Source: Ulvibacterium marinum
GTDB taxonomy: Bacteria > Bacteroidota > Bacteroidia > Flavobacteriales > Flavobacteriaceae
Direction of reading: 5' to 3'
Assembly (NCBI RefSeq): GCF_003626755.1
Contig: NZ_RBCJ01000001.1
Coordinates: 1,550,001-1,614,000, forward strand
DNA length: 64,000 nt
Shown here: positions 42,442 to 51,720 of the stretch, one piece after another
Layout of the letters: each line of letters opens with the position of its first letter
Numbering within the stretch: the first letter of the stretch is position 1
Position numbers and translations under genes: made by a program
Notes under the pieces: model-generated
Told to the model about the DNA's origin: nothing
Database searches by the model: none
The model's input: only the letters and a program-made list of their open reading frames with translations

Positions 42442-44433
42442 CTACGCAATGGGAATTTGAAGGTTCACCTGGGTGCCAACAGCATTTTGGTTTTCGTCTT
42501 TCAAATCTATGATATTTATGACATCTTGAATTTTCTGGTGGGTCAATATTTTAAGTCTATCTGCCGTTATTTTGATGCCCATTGATTTCTTTTTAAGTCC
42601 ACCTTCTTGTTTCAAAGTAACCGATTTTTCCCGTCCCACACCATTATCGATAATACTGCAATGTAATTTGTTGTCTTCTTCCGTAATGGAAATGGTCAAG
42701 AGACCCTTATTGTCTTTGTGCAATAATCCGTGCCAAATGGCATTTTCTACAAAGGGTTGCATGACCATTGAAGGGAGCATGGTACTTTCTTGATCAATGT
42801 GCTCATCAATATTGATTTGATATTCCAATTTGTTGTTGAACCGTAATGCCTCGAGTTGAATATAGGTTTCCAGCATGTCCATTTCATCTTTTAGGGAGAC
42901 CATGGGTTGCTCCGAATTTTCTAAAAGCAAGCGCACCAGTTTTGAGAATTTTGAAAGGTACCGGCTGGCATTTTCATTTTCATCGTTGAGGATCATAGTA
43001 TTGATCGAATTTAGGCTATTGAACAAAAAGTGCGGATTCATCTGTGCCCGAAGTGCTTTCATTTCCAAGGTTTGCAGTTCTTCTGAAAGTCTGGCTTTGC
43101 TCACTTCTTCGTTTTTTGCGGCCACTACTTTTTGATTTTTCAGACGTTGGCGCATGGTATGGAATAAAAGTAAACCAATTACGGCTAATGAAATAAGACC
43201 ACCTGTAAGTGCTTTTCGTAAAGTGGCTTCTTTTTCTGCATTGGCTTCTTGAAGTTCGTTTTCTTTGGTGAGCAACTCGATATCTTTCTCTTTTTGGGAG
43301 ACCTCATATTTGGTTTCCAATTCCATCAATTGCCTGTTCTTCTCCTTATTAAAAATTGAATCCCTTAGTTCTGAGCGGATATGCTGAAAATAATATGCTT
43401 CTTTATAATTTCCGGTTTCAGAATGCAGCTCACTTAGTACTTTATAATTTAATAAGGATATTGGTTTTGCATTTATTGATTTTGAAATTGCAAGACTTCT
43501 TTTAAGATAGTCCATCGACTTTTGGTACTCTTTTAATTTAAGATAGCTTCCTCCAACTGAATTTAGACTACCGGCTAAATCTTTTTTGGACGGTAGATTT
43601 TTTCTTATTTCTAAGGCTTCGAGGTGATACTTAAGTGCTTTAGAGTATTCTTTGGTTTTTCCATAGAGATTACCAAGATTATCAGATACAGAAGCAGTTA
43701 AATAGGGAACTTTTAAAGTATGCGCCAGCTCATAGGCTTTAATTAAGGGGATTAGGGCCAAATTATATTGCTCCATTTCTCCATACGTATTGCCAAGACT
43801 AGTTAGACTCATTACTAATCCTTCTTTGTCATTAAGTTTCTCCTTGATACCAATGGATTTTTGATAGCTTTCTATTGCCTCTTCCTGTTTATCCATTTTT
43901 CTCTGAATATGACCAATCGAATGCAATGTTGTTGCAATACTTTTATCCATGCCATTATTCTCATAAATTTTTAAAATTTCGTGATATAATTCCAAACTCT
44001 TGGTGTAATTACCTAAATTATAATGAATTACACCTTTTTGAAATAATCCAGTTTCCATTCTTAATGTATCTCTTTGCTCTCCAAAATACTCCAAATACTT
44101 GTCAAATTGTTTCAGTCCATCATAATAGTTACCACTAAAACGATCTATTAGCCCAAAATAAAAGTGGGACAGGGCAGCACCTTCTTCATTCTCGATTTTA
44201 AGGGAGAAGCTTTTGAGGCTGTCCGCATAGAATTTCGCTGAATCCAATTTACTTCTTGTGGTCGCATAGTACCAACTAAGATTTTTTAAAATTGTAAGGG
44301 TAGTTGAATCTGAGTTTGTAATTAGTAATGACTTTCGAAGACTATCTATTTTTGCCTCATTTTGAGCTTGAAGTTTAGAATAACCTAAAATATAGAAAGC
44401 TAGAAGCCAATACAGTATTTGATTGAATTTCAT
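42442..44433 (-). CDS. TPR-containing LytS-type sensor histidine kinase
   Basis: The product has 663 residues: a signal-like hydrophobic start, six or more TPR repeats over about residues 50-340, a coiled coil, then one membrane segment (about 402-420). The kinase belongs to the His_kinase (PF06580) family: the phospho-His is in LRAQMNPHFLFNSLNSINTM, with N-box PFVENAIWHG and G-box DNGVGRE. The gene ends 7 nt before the start of the LytTR regulator. The TPR region probably senses a periplasmic or protein ligand. Confidence 0.9.
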   Translation of the reverse strand: MKFNQILYWLLAFYILGYSKLQAQNEAKIDSLRKSLLITNSDSTTLTILKNLSWYYATTRSKLDSAKFYADSLKSFSLKIENEEGAALSHFYFGLIDRFSGNYYDGLKQFDKYLEYFGEQRDTLRMETGLFQKGVIHYNLGNYTKSLELYHEILKIYENNGMDKSIATTLHSIGHIQRKMDKQEEAIESYQKSIGIKEKLNDKEGLVMSLTSLGNTYGEMEQYNLALIPLIKAYELAHTLKVPYLTASVSDNLGNLYGKTKEYSKALKYHLEALEIRKNLPSKKDLAGSLNSVGGSYLKLKEYQKSMDYLKRSLAISKSINAKPISLLNYKVLSELHSETGNYKEAYYFQHIRSELRDSIFNKEKNRQLMELETKYEVSQKEKDIELLTKENELQEANAEKEATLRKALTGGLISLAVIGLLLFHTMRQRLKNQKVVAAKNEEVSKARLSEELQTLEMKALRAQMNPHFLFNSLNSINTMILNDENENASRYLSKFSKLVRLLLENSEQPMVSLKDEMDMLETYIQLEALRFNNKLEYQINIDEHIDQESTMLPSMVMQPFVENAIWHGLLHKDNKGLLTISITEEDNKLHCSIIDNGVGREKSVTLKQEGGLKKKSMGIKITADRLKILTHQKIQDVINIIDLKDENQNAVGTQVNLQIPIA

Positions 44434-44894
44434 AGGGTTATTTTTTAAAGGGGAGGTGCCATAAATTTAAAGAATTTCAACTCAAAATGAATTACCGGAG
44501 TTGTTTATATGCTTTTGAATATCAGAAATATGTAGCGATTTTGAATGTCTAAAATAGTAAATGGCAAGATTACAAGAATAAGTGGTATAAAAGCCGGATT
44601 AATTGGTAAATAGGAAGAGGTTATATCTTTAAAAAATCTAGGAGTAGGTTTTAAAAATGTTATTGCTTGTTATAATGGAAACATGGTATCGTAAAACCGC
44701 GGATTAATGGGACTACTCAGTAATAATAGTTGATTCCTTATAAAAGGTTCATTTTCAGAAACTAATTAATTTTCGAAATAGCAGGAATTTTGATTTGAAA
44801 GTACTATTATCTATTGCTATTGTACTTTGCGAAGAATAGAATACCATACGATTTAAGGATGTCAAACTAATTGGTAAATTGGTATAACGGGTAT
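44434..44894. other. AT-rich intergenic stretch with nothing recognised
   Basis: These 461 bp lie upstream of the kinase gene. I find no ORF, strong hairpin or clear TAnnTTTG box. Confidence 0.5.
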
Positions 44895-45815
44895 TCAATT
44901 GAACGACTGCCTGAATTCAATTGGGGTGGTTTCCGTCTTGCTCTTGAAAAGCTTACTAAAGGAAGCAGGGTGCTCGAACCCCAGGTCATATGCGATTTCA
45001 CTGATGGATAATCGAGTGGTCGATAATTTTTCCTTGGCCTTCTCTATCAGTTTGTCCTGAATATGCTGTTGGGTCGTGCGACCGGTCAACGATTTCAGTA
45101 TCCCGCTTAAATAATTCGGGGATAGATGGAGTCTATTCGCAATATCCTTTACGGTAGGTACCTTTATAAAATCGTCATCGGTATTCTTGGCAAAACACTG
45201 ATCAAGTACTGTCTCTAACCGCTCGAGTATATGATGGTTCGTAATCTTGCGGGTGATTAACTGCCGCTCATAGTAGCGTTCGGCATAATTCAGTAAAAGT
45301 TCGATCTGTGAAATGATGATACCGTTACTGAATTTATCGATGTTCGCCCGGTATTCACGTTCGATATTTTTAAACAGATCGACAACGATACCCTCTTCTT
45401 TTTCGGACAGGAAGAGTGCCTCGTTGATTCTGTACCCAAAAAACTCATATTTTTTCATGGTTTTGGCCAAGGTGGTATTCCAAAGGAAATCGGGATGGAT
45501 CAAAAGAAGCCAACCTTCCGGATTTTCGGTCGCGGAATGGTTGATTTCCAATTTGAGTTTTTGTTTGGGTGCAACGAAAGAGAGCACCCCTTCATCAAAG
45601 TCGTATTGTTGTTGCCCATAATCGAACTTGCCATTGAGGTTGCGCTTGAGGCCAATGGCATAGAAATCCTGCACCCAGCTGATGGAGGAGGCATCGATAT
45701 TATAATCCACTTGACTATAGTCGATAAGGCTGATCAGCGGATGCTCCGGTTTCGGTAGATTGCCCTGCTTATGGAACTCGCTGATGGATCTGAAGTGAAA
45801 GCTGTCTTTCATCAT
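44895..45815 (-). CDS. AraC family regulator (paralogue 1)
   Basis: The product has 306 residues: an AraC_binding-type N-domain, then a double helix-turn-helix. The latter runs VKDIANRLHLSPNYLSGILKSLTG and LSISEIAYDLGFEHPASFSKLFKSKT. It is a close paralogue of the gene at 47274-48179 over its whole length. It probably controls the neighbouring short-chain dehydrogenase; that is inference from synteny. Confidence 0.9.
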   Translation of the reverse strand: MMKDSFHFRSISEFHKQGNLPKPEHPLISLIDYSQVDYNIDASSISWVQDFYAIGLKRNLNGKFDYGQQQYDFDEGVLSFVAPKQKLKLEINHSATENPEGWLLLIHPDFLWNTTLAKTMKKYEFFGYRINEALFLSEKEEGIVVDLFKNIEREYRANIDKFSNGIIISQIELLLNYAERYYERQLITRKITNHHILERLETVLDQCFAKNTDDDFIKVPTVKDIANRLHLSPNYLSGILKSLTGRTTQQHIQDKLIEKAKEKLSTTRLSISEIAYDLGFEHPASFSKLFKSKTETTPIEFRQSFN

Positions 45816-45828
45816 TTAAATGTAACAT

Positions 45829-46008
45829 TTACTTCTCTTTGTAAAAAATCATTCCCCCGTGGTACAATATGCCGTCCTTAAACTCCCCGTCCGCTGTAAA
45901 CCCGGTATCGTCCTTATAGTCGATATGGTTTCAACTGATTTTACCGTCGCCCGTGACTCACATCCCAATATATTCCTTTGTTTCTTCGATAGTCCTGTTC
46001 CCGTCCAT
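45829..46008 (-). pseudogene. Small degraded gene with two in-frame TGA codons
   Basis: A single 60-codon frame from ATG to TAA reads MDGNRTIEETKEYIGM*VTGDGKIS* and continues with NHIDYKDDTGFTADGEFKDG. Two TGA codons interrupt it, at least one at a place where Trp would fit (KISWNHID). Downstream sequence remains protein-like, so this is a recent pseudogene or a sequence error. No family is assigned. Confidence 0.4.
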
Positions 46009-46044
46009 TTCCTGTGATTTACAGTTTATGGTTAACAGTAGGAT

Positions 46045-46074
46045 ACCTATCCAACCTAAGATAGCTGGATAGGT
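46045..46074 (-). terminator. Hairpin after the SDR gene
   Basis: ACCTATCCA and TGGATAGGT form a 9-bp perfect stem around a 12-nt loop, 10 nt past the SDR stop. There is no T-tract. Confidence 0.5.
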
Positions 46075-46084
46075 TATACCACAC

Positions 46085-46936
46085 CTAAACACTTTCGGCG
46101 ATATTCGTGGATGTCGCCAGCTCGCGATATTCTTCCATCGAAGTCTTTAAGCTATCGATTTTCCGGTCCACCATATCATAAGCGTCCGAACCTAGGAATA
46201 GGTGTACGGGCGGTTTTTCCATGGCTACGAGTTCCATAAGAACCTCCGCGGCCTTGTCTGGATCACCGGGCTGGTTGCCGTGCAGTTTCTCTTCGTGGAG
46301 CTTTTGCATTTCCCGCACGTTTTCGTATTCCGGAAGCTGGATTTTAGTGGCATTGAGCGATTCGTTGCTCAAAAATTCCGTTCGGAAATAGCCGGGGTTC
46401 ACACTGGTCGCCCGAATACCGAAGGGCTCGACTTCTACCGCCAGTGATTCGGTAAATCCCTGAACGGCGAACTTTGTGGCGCAGTAGATGCCGAAAGCGG
46501 GGAAACTGCCCACAAAACCGCCTACGGAAGCGATATTGATGATATGGCCCGAACCCTTTTCGCGCAACAGGGGCAGAACGTTTCGGATTACGTCTAGGGA
46601 ACCGTTTACGTTGACATCGAAATTTTTCTTGATTTCCTCCGAGCTCGATTCTTCCAGGGCACCCATCAAGGCATACCCTGCGTTGTTCACAACATAGTCG
46701 ATAGTGCCAAAGTGCTTTTCCGTGGCATCGATGGCGCTTCGGATATCCTTATCGTTCGTCAAATCCATTGAAAGCACCAAGCACTCGGTATCCGGGGCGT
46801 CAATCTTTTCACTTATGGCCTCGGGGGTTCTCGAGGTGGCTGCCACTCGATGACCTGCATCCAACAATTTTTTGACCAATGAAAGTCCCAGGCCTTTCGA
46901 GGCACCTGTGACAAACCAAACTTTTTGTGTGCTCAT
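46085..46936 (-). CDS. Short-chain dehydrogenase/reductase
   Basis: The ATG at 46936 gives 283 residues and puts the Rossmann motif close to the N-terminus (VWFVTGASKGLGLSL, a TGxxxGxG). It is a classical SDR: VVNNAGYAL, catalytic Ser in IINIASVGG, and YCATKFAV (Y-x3-K). The likely reductant is NADPH, since ATSRTP follows strand 2. Longer C-terminus than minimal SDRs. It lies between two AraC paralogues and is convergent with nothing. Confidence 0.9.
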   Translation of the reverse strand: MSTQKVWFVTGASKGLGLSLVKKLLDAGHRVAATSRTPEAISEKIDAPDTECLVLSMDLTNDKDIRSAIDATEKHFGTIDYVVNNAGYALMGALEESSSEEIKKNFDVNVNGSLDVIRNVLPLLREKGSGHIINIASVGGFVGSFPAFGIYCATKFAVQGFTESLAVEVEPFGIRATSVNPGYFRTEFLSNESLNATKIQLPEYENVREMQKLHEEKLHGNQPGDPDKAAEVLMELVAMEKPPVHLFLGSDAYDMVDRKIDSLKTSMEEYRELATSTNIAESV

Positions 46937-47273
46937 TCTCTTATTCTTTAACATTACAATGCAAAGATGAAACCATTGGTCACGGGAAAATGTTGCACAT
47001 CTACGGTTTGCTTTGCCGAATCTCTTTTCTACCGGAACAATGGACCACAGGAAATTTTGAAAAAAAGATTTTCAGGAAGACAAGGGTACGAAAAGTATTT
47101 ATCGCATTATCCGTATATCAAAATTGCCCTAAGACAGGGGTATCGTGAAAAGTTGGTAATTCAGAACTTTTGGTCAGTATTATTTGTGCATTTGCATAAG
47201 GAAGGACCTTGAATTACAAAAATTACAATGGTTTCACGGTGGCCACTAGATAGGCAATTTCTTCTAAAAAGAA

Positions 47274-48179
47274 TCAGTTATAAGATTGTCTAAACTCAGA
47301 AGGGGTTAGGTTTGTTTTGGATTTAAACAGTTTGCTGAACGATTGGGAATAATCAAAGCCAAGTTCGTAAGCGATCTCACTTATGGACAATTCGCTTATT
47401 GCCAACCTTTCTTTAGCTTTTTCTATTAATTTATCGTGAATATGCTGTTGGGTACTTTTCCCTGTTAAAACGGTAAGCAAGCCACTCAAATAATTAGGTG
47501 ATATATTTAGTGAAGCTGATATATCCGTTACCGTAATTATACCATTAATTGATTCTTTTGGGTCATTGAAATGGTCAGAAAGTAATTTTTCCAACCTCAC
47601 CAATATTTCGTGATTTTGTTTTTCCCGGGTTATGAATTGCCTGTGATAAAACCTATCGGCATAGTTCAATAAGGTTTCTAAATGAGATATAATTACAGCC
47701 TTGCTGAATTTATCGATATTCGTACTGCATTCTTCATCGATATTTTGCAAGATGTTTATAACTGTCTTTTCTTCTTTTTCTGAAAGATGTAACGCTTCGT
47801 TAATATCATAATCAAAATACTCGTAGTTTTTAATGTTCTTAGCTAATGAGGTATTCCAAAAGAAATCTGGATGAATAAGCAGTAACCATCCCGTGTGGGT
47901 CAAGTCGCTATCAGCTTGGATAGCATATAGTTGATTGGGCGCTAAAAAAATTAATGCGCCTTCCTCAAAATCATATTCTTGTTGCCCGTATTGCATTGTT
48001 GCATTTACATTATGCTTAAGCGCAACCATATAGAAATCCTGAATTAAGCGTTGGGGCTCATCATCATTTAGTTTCTTGATGTCCTCGATACGATGGATAC
48101 TTATCAGGGGATGTGTTGGCCCTTCAAGATTTCTAAACTTATGATACTGGGCGATTGTTTTGAATCGTATTGGTTGCAT
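47274..48179 (-). CDS. AraC family regulator (paralogue 2)
   Basis: The product has 301 residues with the same architecture and strong similarity to the 44895-45815 regulator (shared LLLIHPDFxWNTxLAK, YGQQxYDF, LSPNYLSG and KLFKSKT segments). It ends the minus-strand operon NmrA-like, hydrolase, NTF2-like, AraC, starting 8 nt after the NTF2-like gene. That placement suggests it regulates the operon. Confidence 0.9.
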   Translation of the reverse strand: MQPIRFKTIAQYHKFRNLEGPTHPLISIHRIEDIKKLNDDEPQRLIQDFYMVALKHNVNATMQYGQQEYDFEEGALIFLAPNQLYAIQADSDLTHTGWLLLIHPDFFWNTSLAKNIKNYEYFDYDINEALHLSEKEEKTVINILQNIDEECSTNIDKFSKAVIISHLETLLNYADRFYHRQFITREKQNHEILVRLEKLLSDHFNDPKESINGIITVTDISASLNISPNYLSGLLTVLTGKSTQQHIHDKLIEKAKERLAISELSISEIAYELGFDYSQSFSKLFKSKTNLTPSEFRQSYN

Positions 48180-48187
48180 ATACTATT

Positions 48188-48763
48188 TTATTTTTTGATT
48201 GGTTTTAAATCAATAAGCGCTTTACCTGTTACAAAATCCATAGGCACGGAAACGTGGTCGTGAACAATTAACCACTCGCCGTTTATCTTACGCATCACAT
48301 TGGTTTCACGAGTCCACATATCTATGTTTTGTCCCGTAGCAGTTTCCCCTTGTAACCTTGTAAGACCTCGAATCGTTGCCAGGTCGCCAGATTGAAACAC
48401 CGTTAAATCCTCAAAAGTCAATTGAATGCTGCCTTTAAAAGTATTGAAAAAACTGACCCAGTTATCTCGCCACATAGACTCGCCCTCAAACTGAATGGGC
48501 GCCATAAGGTCATAAGATAATATATCAGAAGCGTAATACTCCATAATATCATCAACACTTTTTGATTCAAAGGTCTGTCTCCACTGCTCACGTTTTTCAA
48601 GAATGATTTTCTTCTCTTCATCACTTTCCACAAATCCATCAATGCTCGGTGGTTCTGTTGCTTTTGATTGTGCAAAAACAGTCTCAATGTTCAAATTGAC
48701 CAAAACTAGAGCTATTAGGACGTTAACTAAATTTGGCGTTTTTAATGATGATAATATTTTCAT
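48188..48763 (-). CDS. Exported NTF2/SnoaL-like protein
   Basis: The product has 191 residues with a hydrophobic signal (LVNVLIALVLVNLNIETVFAQ). An NTF2-like fold follows: a helix WRQTFESKSVDDIMEYYASDI, then strands IQLTFEDLTVFQSGDLATIRG and MRKINGEWLIVHDHVSVP typical of the DUF4440/SnoaL-like group. Such proteins are small-ligand binders or enzymes. It is cotranscribed with hydrolase and AraC genes. Confidence 0.75.
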   Translation of the reverse strand: MKILSSLKTPNLVNVLIALVLVNLNIETVFAQSKATEPPSIDGFVESDEEKKIILEKREQWRQTFESKSVDDIMEYYASDILSYDLMAPIQFEGESMWRDNWVSFFNTFKGSIQLTFEDLTVFQSGDLATIRGLTRLQGETATGQNIDMWTRETNVMRKINGEWLIVHDHVSVPMDFVTGKALIDLKPIKK

Positions 48764-48794
48764 AATAATTGTGCTTTAAAAATTGTTACTGTTA

Positions 48795-49739
48795 CTACAT
48801 ATACTTTTGAAACCAGTCCAGCATTGGTTCTGGACGTCTCTGAAATTCCAAATATCCGTTCCATCGCACGGTAGTATCAGGTATCCACTGTAACTGTTTA
48901 TCTTCCAAAGAAATGTTGTCAAACATCGTCTGTACATCCGACGGACTGGTAAGTACATCATCGTGTACTTGGTAAAGAAACGTAGGGATACATACTGATT
49001 TTGCCCATTCCCTGGCATCCCTTTCTGCAATGCTTAGGCTGGTTTTTAATACCATAAGCTCATTGAGGTCTTTTAACCGTTCTATGGGAATACCAGACAA
49101 CTCTAGCTGTTTGCCAAGAATGATTTCTTCGCTTACAGGTTGTGCGCCTACCAAACAGCTAACCTGATTGAATACTTCGGGATTACTTTGCATTGCATAA
49201 AAGGTAGCATCACATCCCAAACATCGGCTAAAGAGACCAATCTTCATTTTACTTGTGTCTGGTCTATTGCGTATATAGTTTATAGAACCCAGTACATCAC
49301 GGGATTCATAGATTCCGGTTGAGATGATACCGCCATTTGCCTCGGAACTATGACCGTGATTTCTCAGGTCATAGGCAAGCACATTATAACCAGCATCGTG
49401 CAGAACTTTGTAGTCAGGTATAAAGTTGACTTCAAAATCATTACCACTGGCACACCATACAGATTTCCAAGGTTCTAAATGTGCGGGCAGTCCAGAACGG
49501 GTAAATCCCATAGGATGGTTTGCGATAATGGCCTTTTCCGAATTTTCACGAGGAATAAACCAACCTTCAAGAGGTATACCGTCTATGGATGAAAATGAAA
49601 TATTTTCGTAAACCAGACCTGCTTCCGATGGCTTGCGCAATATAGGTGAACGCGGTAAATTCCGAAATGCATCACTCATATGCTCCAAAATCTGATTTAT
49701 GGTTTCATTGCTTGGATTAGCTATATTTATATCTGGCAT
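48795..49739 (-). CDS. Alpha/beta hydrolase
   Basis: The ATG at 49739 gives 314 residues; the longer frame needs a TTG start. There is no signal peptide. An oxyanion segment AIIANHPMGFTRSG and nucleophile region GLFSRCLGCDATFYAM are visible. The Ser elbow is replaced by a Cys-containing SRCLGC, so this may be a Cys-type (dienelactone-hydrolase-like) or altered enzyme. The final TTVRWNGYLEFQRRP segment lacks an obvious His. Confidence 0.7.
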   Translation of the reverse strand: MPDINIANPSNETINQILEHMSDAFRNLPRSPILRKPSEAGLVYENISFSSIDGIPLEGWFIPRENSEKAIIANHPMGFTRSGLPAHLEPWKSVWCASGNDFEVNFIPDYKVLHDAGYNVLAYDLRNHGHSSEANGGIISTGIYESRDVLGSINYIRNRPDTSKMKIGLFSRCLGCDATFYAMQSNPEVFNQVSCLVGAQPVSEEIILGKQLELSGIPIERLKDLNELMVLKTSLSIAERDAREWAKSVCIPTFLYQVHDDVLTSPSDVQTMFDNISLEDKQLQWIPDTTVRWNGYLEFQRRPEPMLDWFQKYM

Positions 49740-49787
49740 TTCTTTGGATTTAATGATAGAAAACAAGTTCTTTTGAACTTTTAAGGC

Positions 49788-50687
49788 TTAGGCATTTTTA
49801 TAAACTACCGCAAATTCTTGGGCGAAGTCCTTCATTTTGACCTTGCCTTCAATCTTAGGTTCTTTTTGCCTGTAATCTTCGTACAGCAGACCGCTATGGA
49901 TAGCTGCATACATTTCTACCATTTTCTCAGCCGCTGCTGGTTGCATTCCCACATTAATCAGACTTTCCAAAACTTGTTTGTCGGTAAATTGCACCCATTG
50001 TAAATCTGGCTTACCTATCGCAGTACCAAGGGTAGTGGCCAACTCGGAATACGTAAGTTCTTCACTTGCTACGTATCTCACGTTACGGCCTGATTTGATA
50101 TTTAGGATTTCATCGGCTACGGCTTCCGCTATATCTTTTGGTGATACCCAAGCATTAACATCATCTTTATCGAGATTACTACCTACAATATTTTGATGCT
50201 TGATCAGATCAACAAATTGAAAGAGGTTATAATAAATTTCAACGGGTCGGATATGGGTTATGGCTATATCTTCAGGTAGACTGTTGAGAGCTTGTTCTAC
50301 ATAATACGTGCCTTCAAGAATTCCGTTACCTTTCTCTAAATGCGCTCCAATACTGCTAAGGTTTACTACTCGGTTAACGTCGGTATTCTCTATAGCCTTT
50401 TTAAAGCTATCTCCTAATTCTGCAAAGTATTGGTACAAATCAAGGTCTTGATTAAAATAATTTGCTGGGGGAACTAAAGTATACGCTACATCAGCACCTG
50501 TAAAAGTGGATATAAGAAAGTCGGTGTTCTGTAAAGCACCAATAGCGGAAATTGCGCCCGAAGCCTCTATATCTTTACTTCTGTCCGGATTGCTACTGAT
50601 TATGGTGACCGTGTGGCCATCTTTAATTAATTGTTGTGCTAAGGGTCTTCCGATACGCCCCAATGAACCTGCAAGTGTAATTTTCAT
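49788..50687 (-). CDS. NmrA-like NAD(P)-binding protein
   Basis: The ATG at 50687 gives 299 residues, starting MKITLAGSLGRIGRPLAQQL with the dinucleotide motif of atypical SDRs (NmrA/QOR2 type). VTIISSNPDRSKDIEASGA follows strand 2, where the basic residue suggests NADPH. It lacks the full Tyr-Lys catalytic pair of classical SDRs, as usual in this family. It belongs to the operon with two hydrolases. Confidence 0.8.
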   Translation of the reverse strand: MKITLAGSLGRIGRPLAQQLIKDGHTVTIISSNPDRSKDIEASGAISAIGALQNTDFLISTFTGADVAYTLVPPANYFNQDLDLYQYFAELGDSFKKAIENTDVNRVVNLSSIGAHLEKGNGILEGTYYVEQALNSLPEDIAITHIRPVEIYYNLFQFVDLIKHQNIVGSNLDKDDVNAWVSPKDIAEAVADEILNIKSGRNVRYVASEELTYSELATTLGTAIGKPDLQWVQFTDKQVLESLINVGMQPAAAEKMVEMYAAIHSGLLYEDYRQKEPKIEGKVKMKDFAQEFAVVYKNA

Positions 50688-50769
50688 AATTGTGTTTTTT
50701 GTTTGGTACAAAGTTCAGCAAGAACGAAAAACTGTATGTATCGAAATCTACTTATGTTGTGTTCAGATA

Positions 50770-51663
50770 TTAGATTTTTGAAATAATCGTTTCGAGCAGG
50801 GTATTGAGTTCCTTTGGATTTTCGAGCATAGGATAATGGCACGTGCCTTCCATAATATGCAGTTTATAGTTATCACCAAGGTACGTTTTGAGACTTTCCT
50901 CATTGGTGGGCGTATAGTTGACGTGAACGGAATTTAGCTTTAGTTCCAATCCTTTCAGAAGTTCCGCTTCGCGTCGGGCATAACCAAAGTTATATTCGAG
51001 TAAAGGAATGCCAAACTCTGGGTTCATCCTCTTATAATCATTTAGCAATCTGGCAACAATTTCAGGATTCGTTGCCTCCGTCAACAATGCTTGTTTGGCA
51101 AATTGCTCGCAGGTAGCCTCAAAATCCGTATTCAAGCCAGCAACTATTTGGTCAACTGCCTCCTTTGGTAATTCCATCCCAACGTTTTTCAAATGGTCAA
51201 TCTCGATTAGACCAATAATTTCAGAAGCGTTTAATGCTACAGTTTCCAGCATAACGTCAGAGCCAAAAGAGTGTCCTATGATTATGACGTTTTTGAGAGC
51301 TAGCTTTTTTATTAGGGTGCTTATGTCTTTTCCGAATCGCTCGCCAGTGTACTCTTTTTGATTGAATGAAGAGTCTCCGTGCCCTGGCAGATCAACAGCT
51401 ATAACTCGAAAGTCTTTGGCAAAATAGGATAGTTGTTCGTCCCAGTAGTCTTTATTGATAAATGCTCCGTGTAGGAATAAAAGTGTGATTTTTCCATTCT
51501 CATTATCTAAGTATGATAACGTTTCTTCGTTGATTTTAATGGTTTTTGATTTGCTCATTGTTACGTTTTCTTTTTTGTTTTCTTGAATTTTCGATTTTTT
51601 ATTTTGCGCATTAGTAGGCAAAAGGCTTACAAAGGCGAATATTAAAATGGTGATATCTCTCAT
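50770..51663 (-). CDS. Secreted alpha/beta hydrolase
   Basis: The product has 297 residues with a signal peptide (ILIFAFVSLLPTNAQ). The core has LLFLHGAFINKDYWDEQL, the nucleophile elbow IIGHSFGSD, and His in MEGTCHYPMLE. It is probably an esterase or haloalkane-dehalogenase-like enzyme. A 16-bp perfect palindrome precedes the gene, matching a site near the upstream TetR gene, so TetR control is likely. Confidence 0.8.
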   Translation of the reverse strand: MRDITILIFAFVSLLPTNAQNKKSKIQENKKENVTMSKSKTIKINEETLSYLDNENGKITLLFLHGAFINKDYWDEQLSYFAKDFRVIAVDLPGHGDSSFNQKEYTGERFGKDISTLIKKLALKNVIIIGHSFGSDVMLETVALNASEIIGLIEIDHLKNVGMELPKEAVDQIVAGLNTDFEATCEQFAKQALLTEATNPEIVARLLNDYKRMNPEFGIPLLEYNFGYARREAELLKGLELKLNSVHVNYTPTNEESLKTYLGDNYKLHIMEGTCHYPMLENPKELNTLLETIISKI

Positions 51664-51687
51664 GGTCTTTTCTATTAATTAATAATT

Positions 51688-51703
51688 ATGAATAATTATT
51701 CAT
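51688..51703. promoter_or_regulatory. Perfect 16-bp palindrome, operator-like
   Basis: ATGAATAATTATTCAT is a perfect palindrome 24 nt upstream of the hydrolase ATG. It matches the TetR-proximal site at 52297 at 14 of 16 positions. Confidence 0.65.
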
Positions 51704-51720
51704 TTTTTGATTAAATTTTT

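Noticed and set aside
46927-47212. Overlapping plus-strand ORFs between the SDR and AraC genes
   Set aside because: They overlap each other in different frames, have no family resemblance and no start context; most likely chance ORFs.
46969-47235. 10-bp inverted repeat GAAACCATTG / CAATGGTTTC flanking about 250 bp between the SDR and AraC genes
   Set aside because: Arms are short and distant, with no target duplication or transposase visible, so a MITE-like element cannot be supported.
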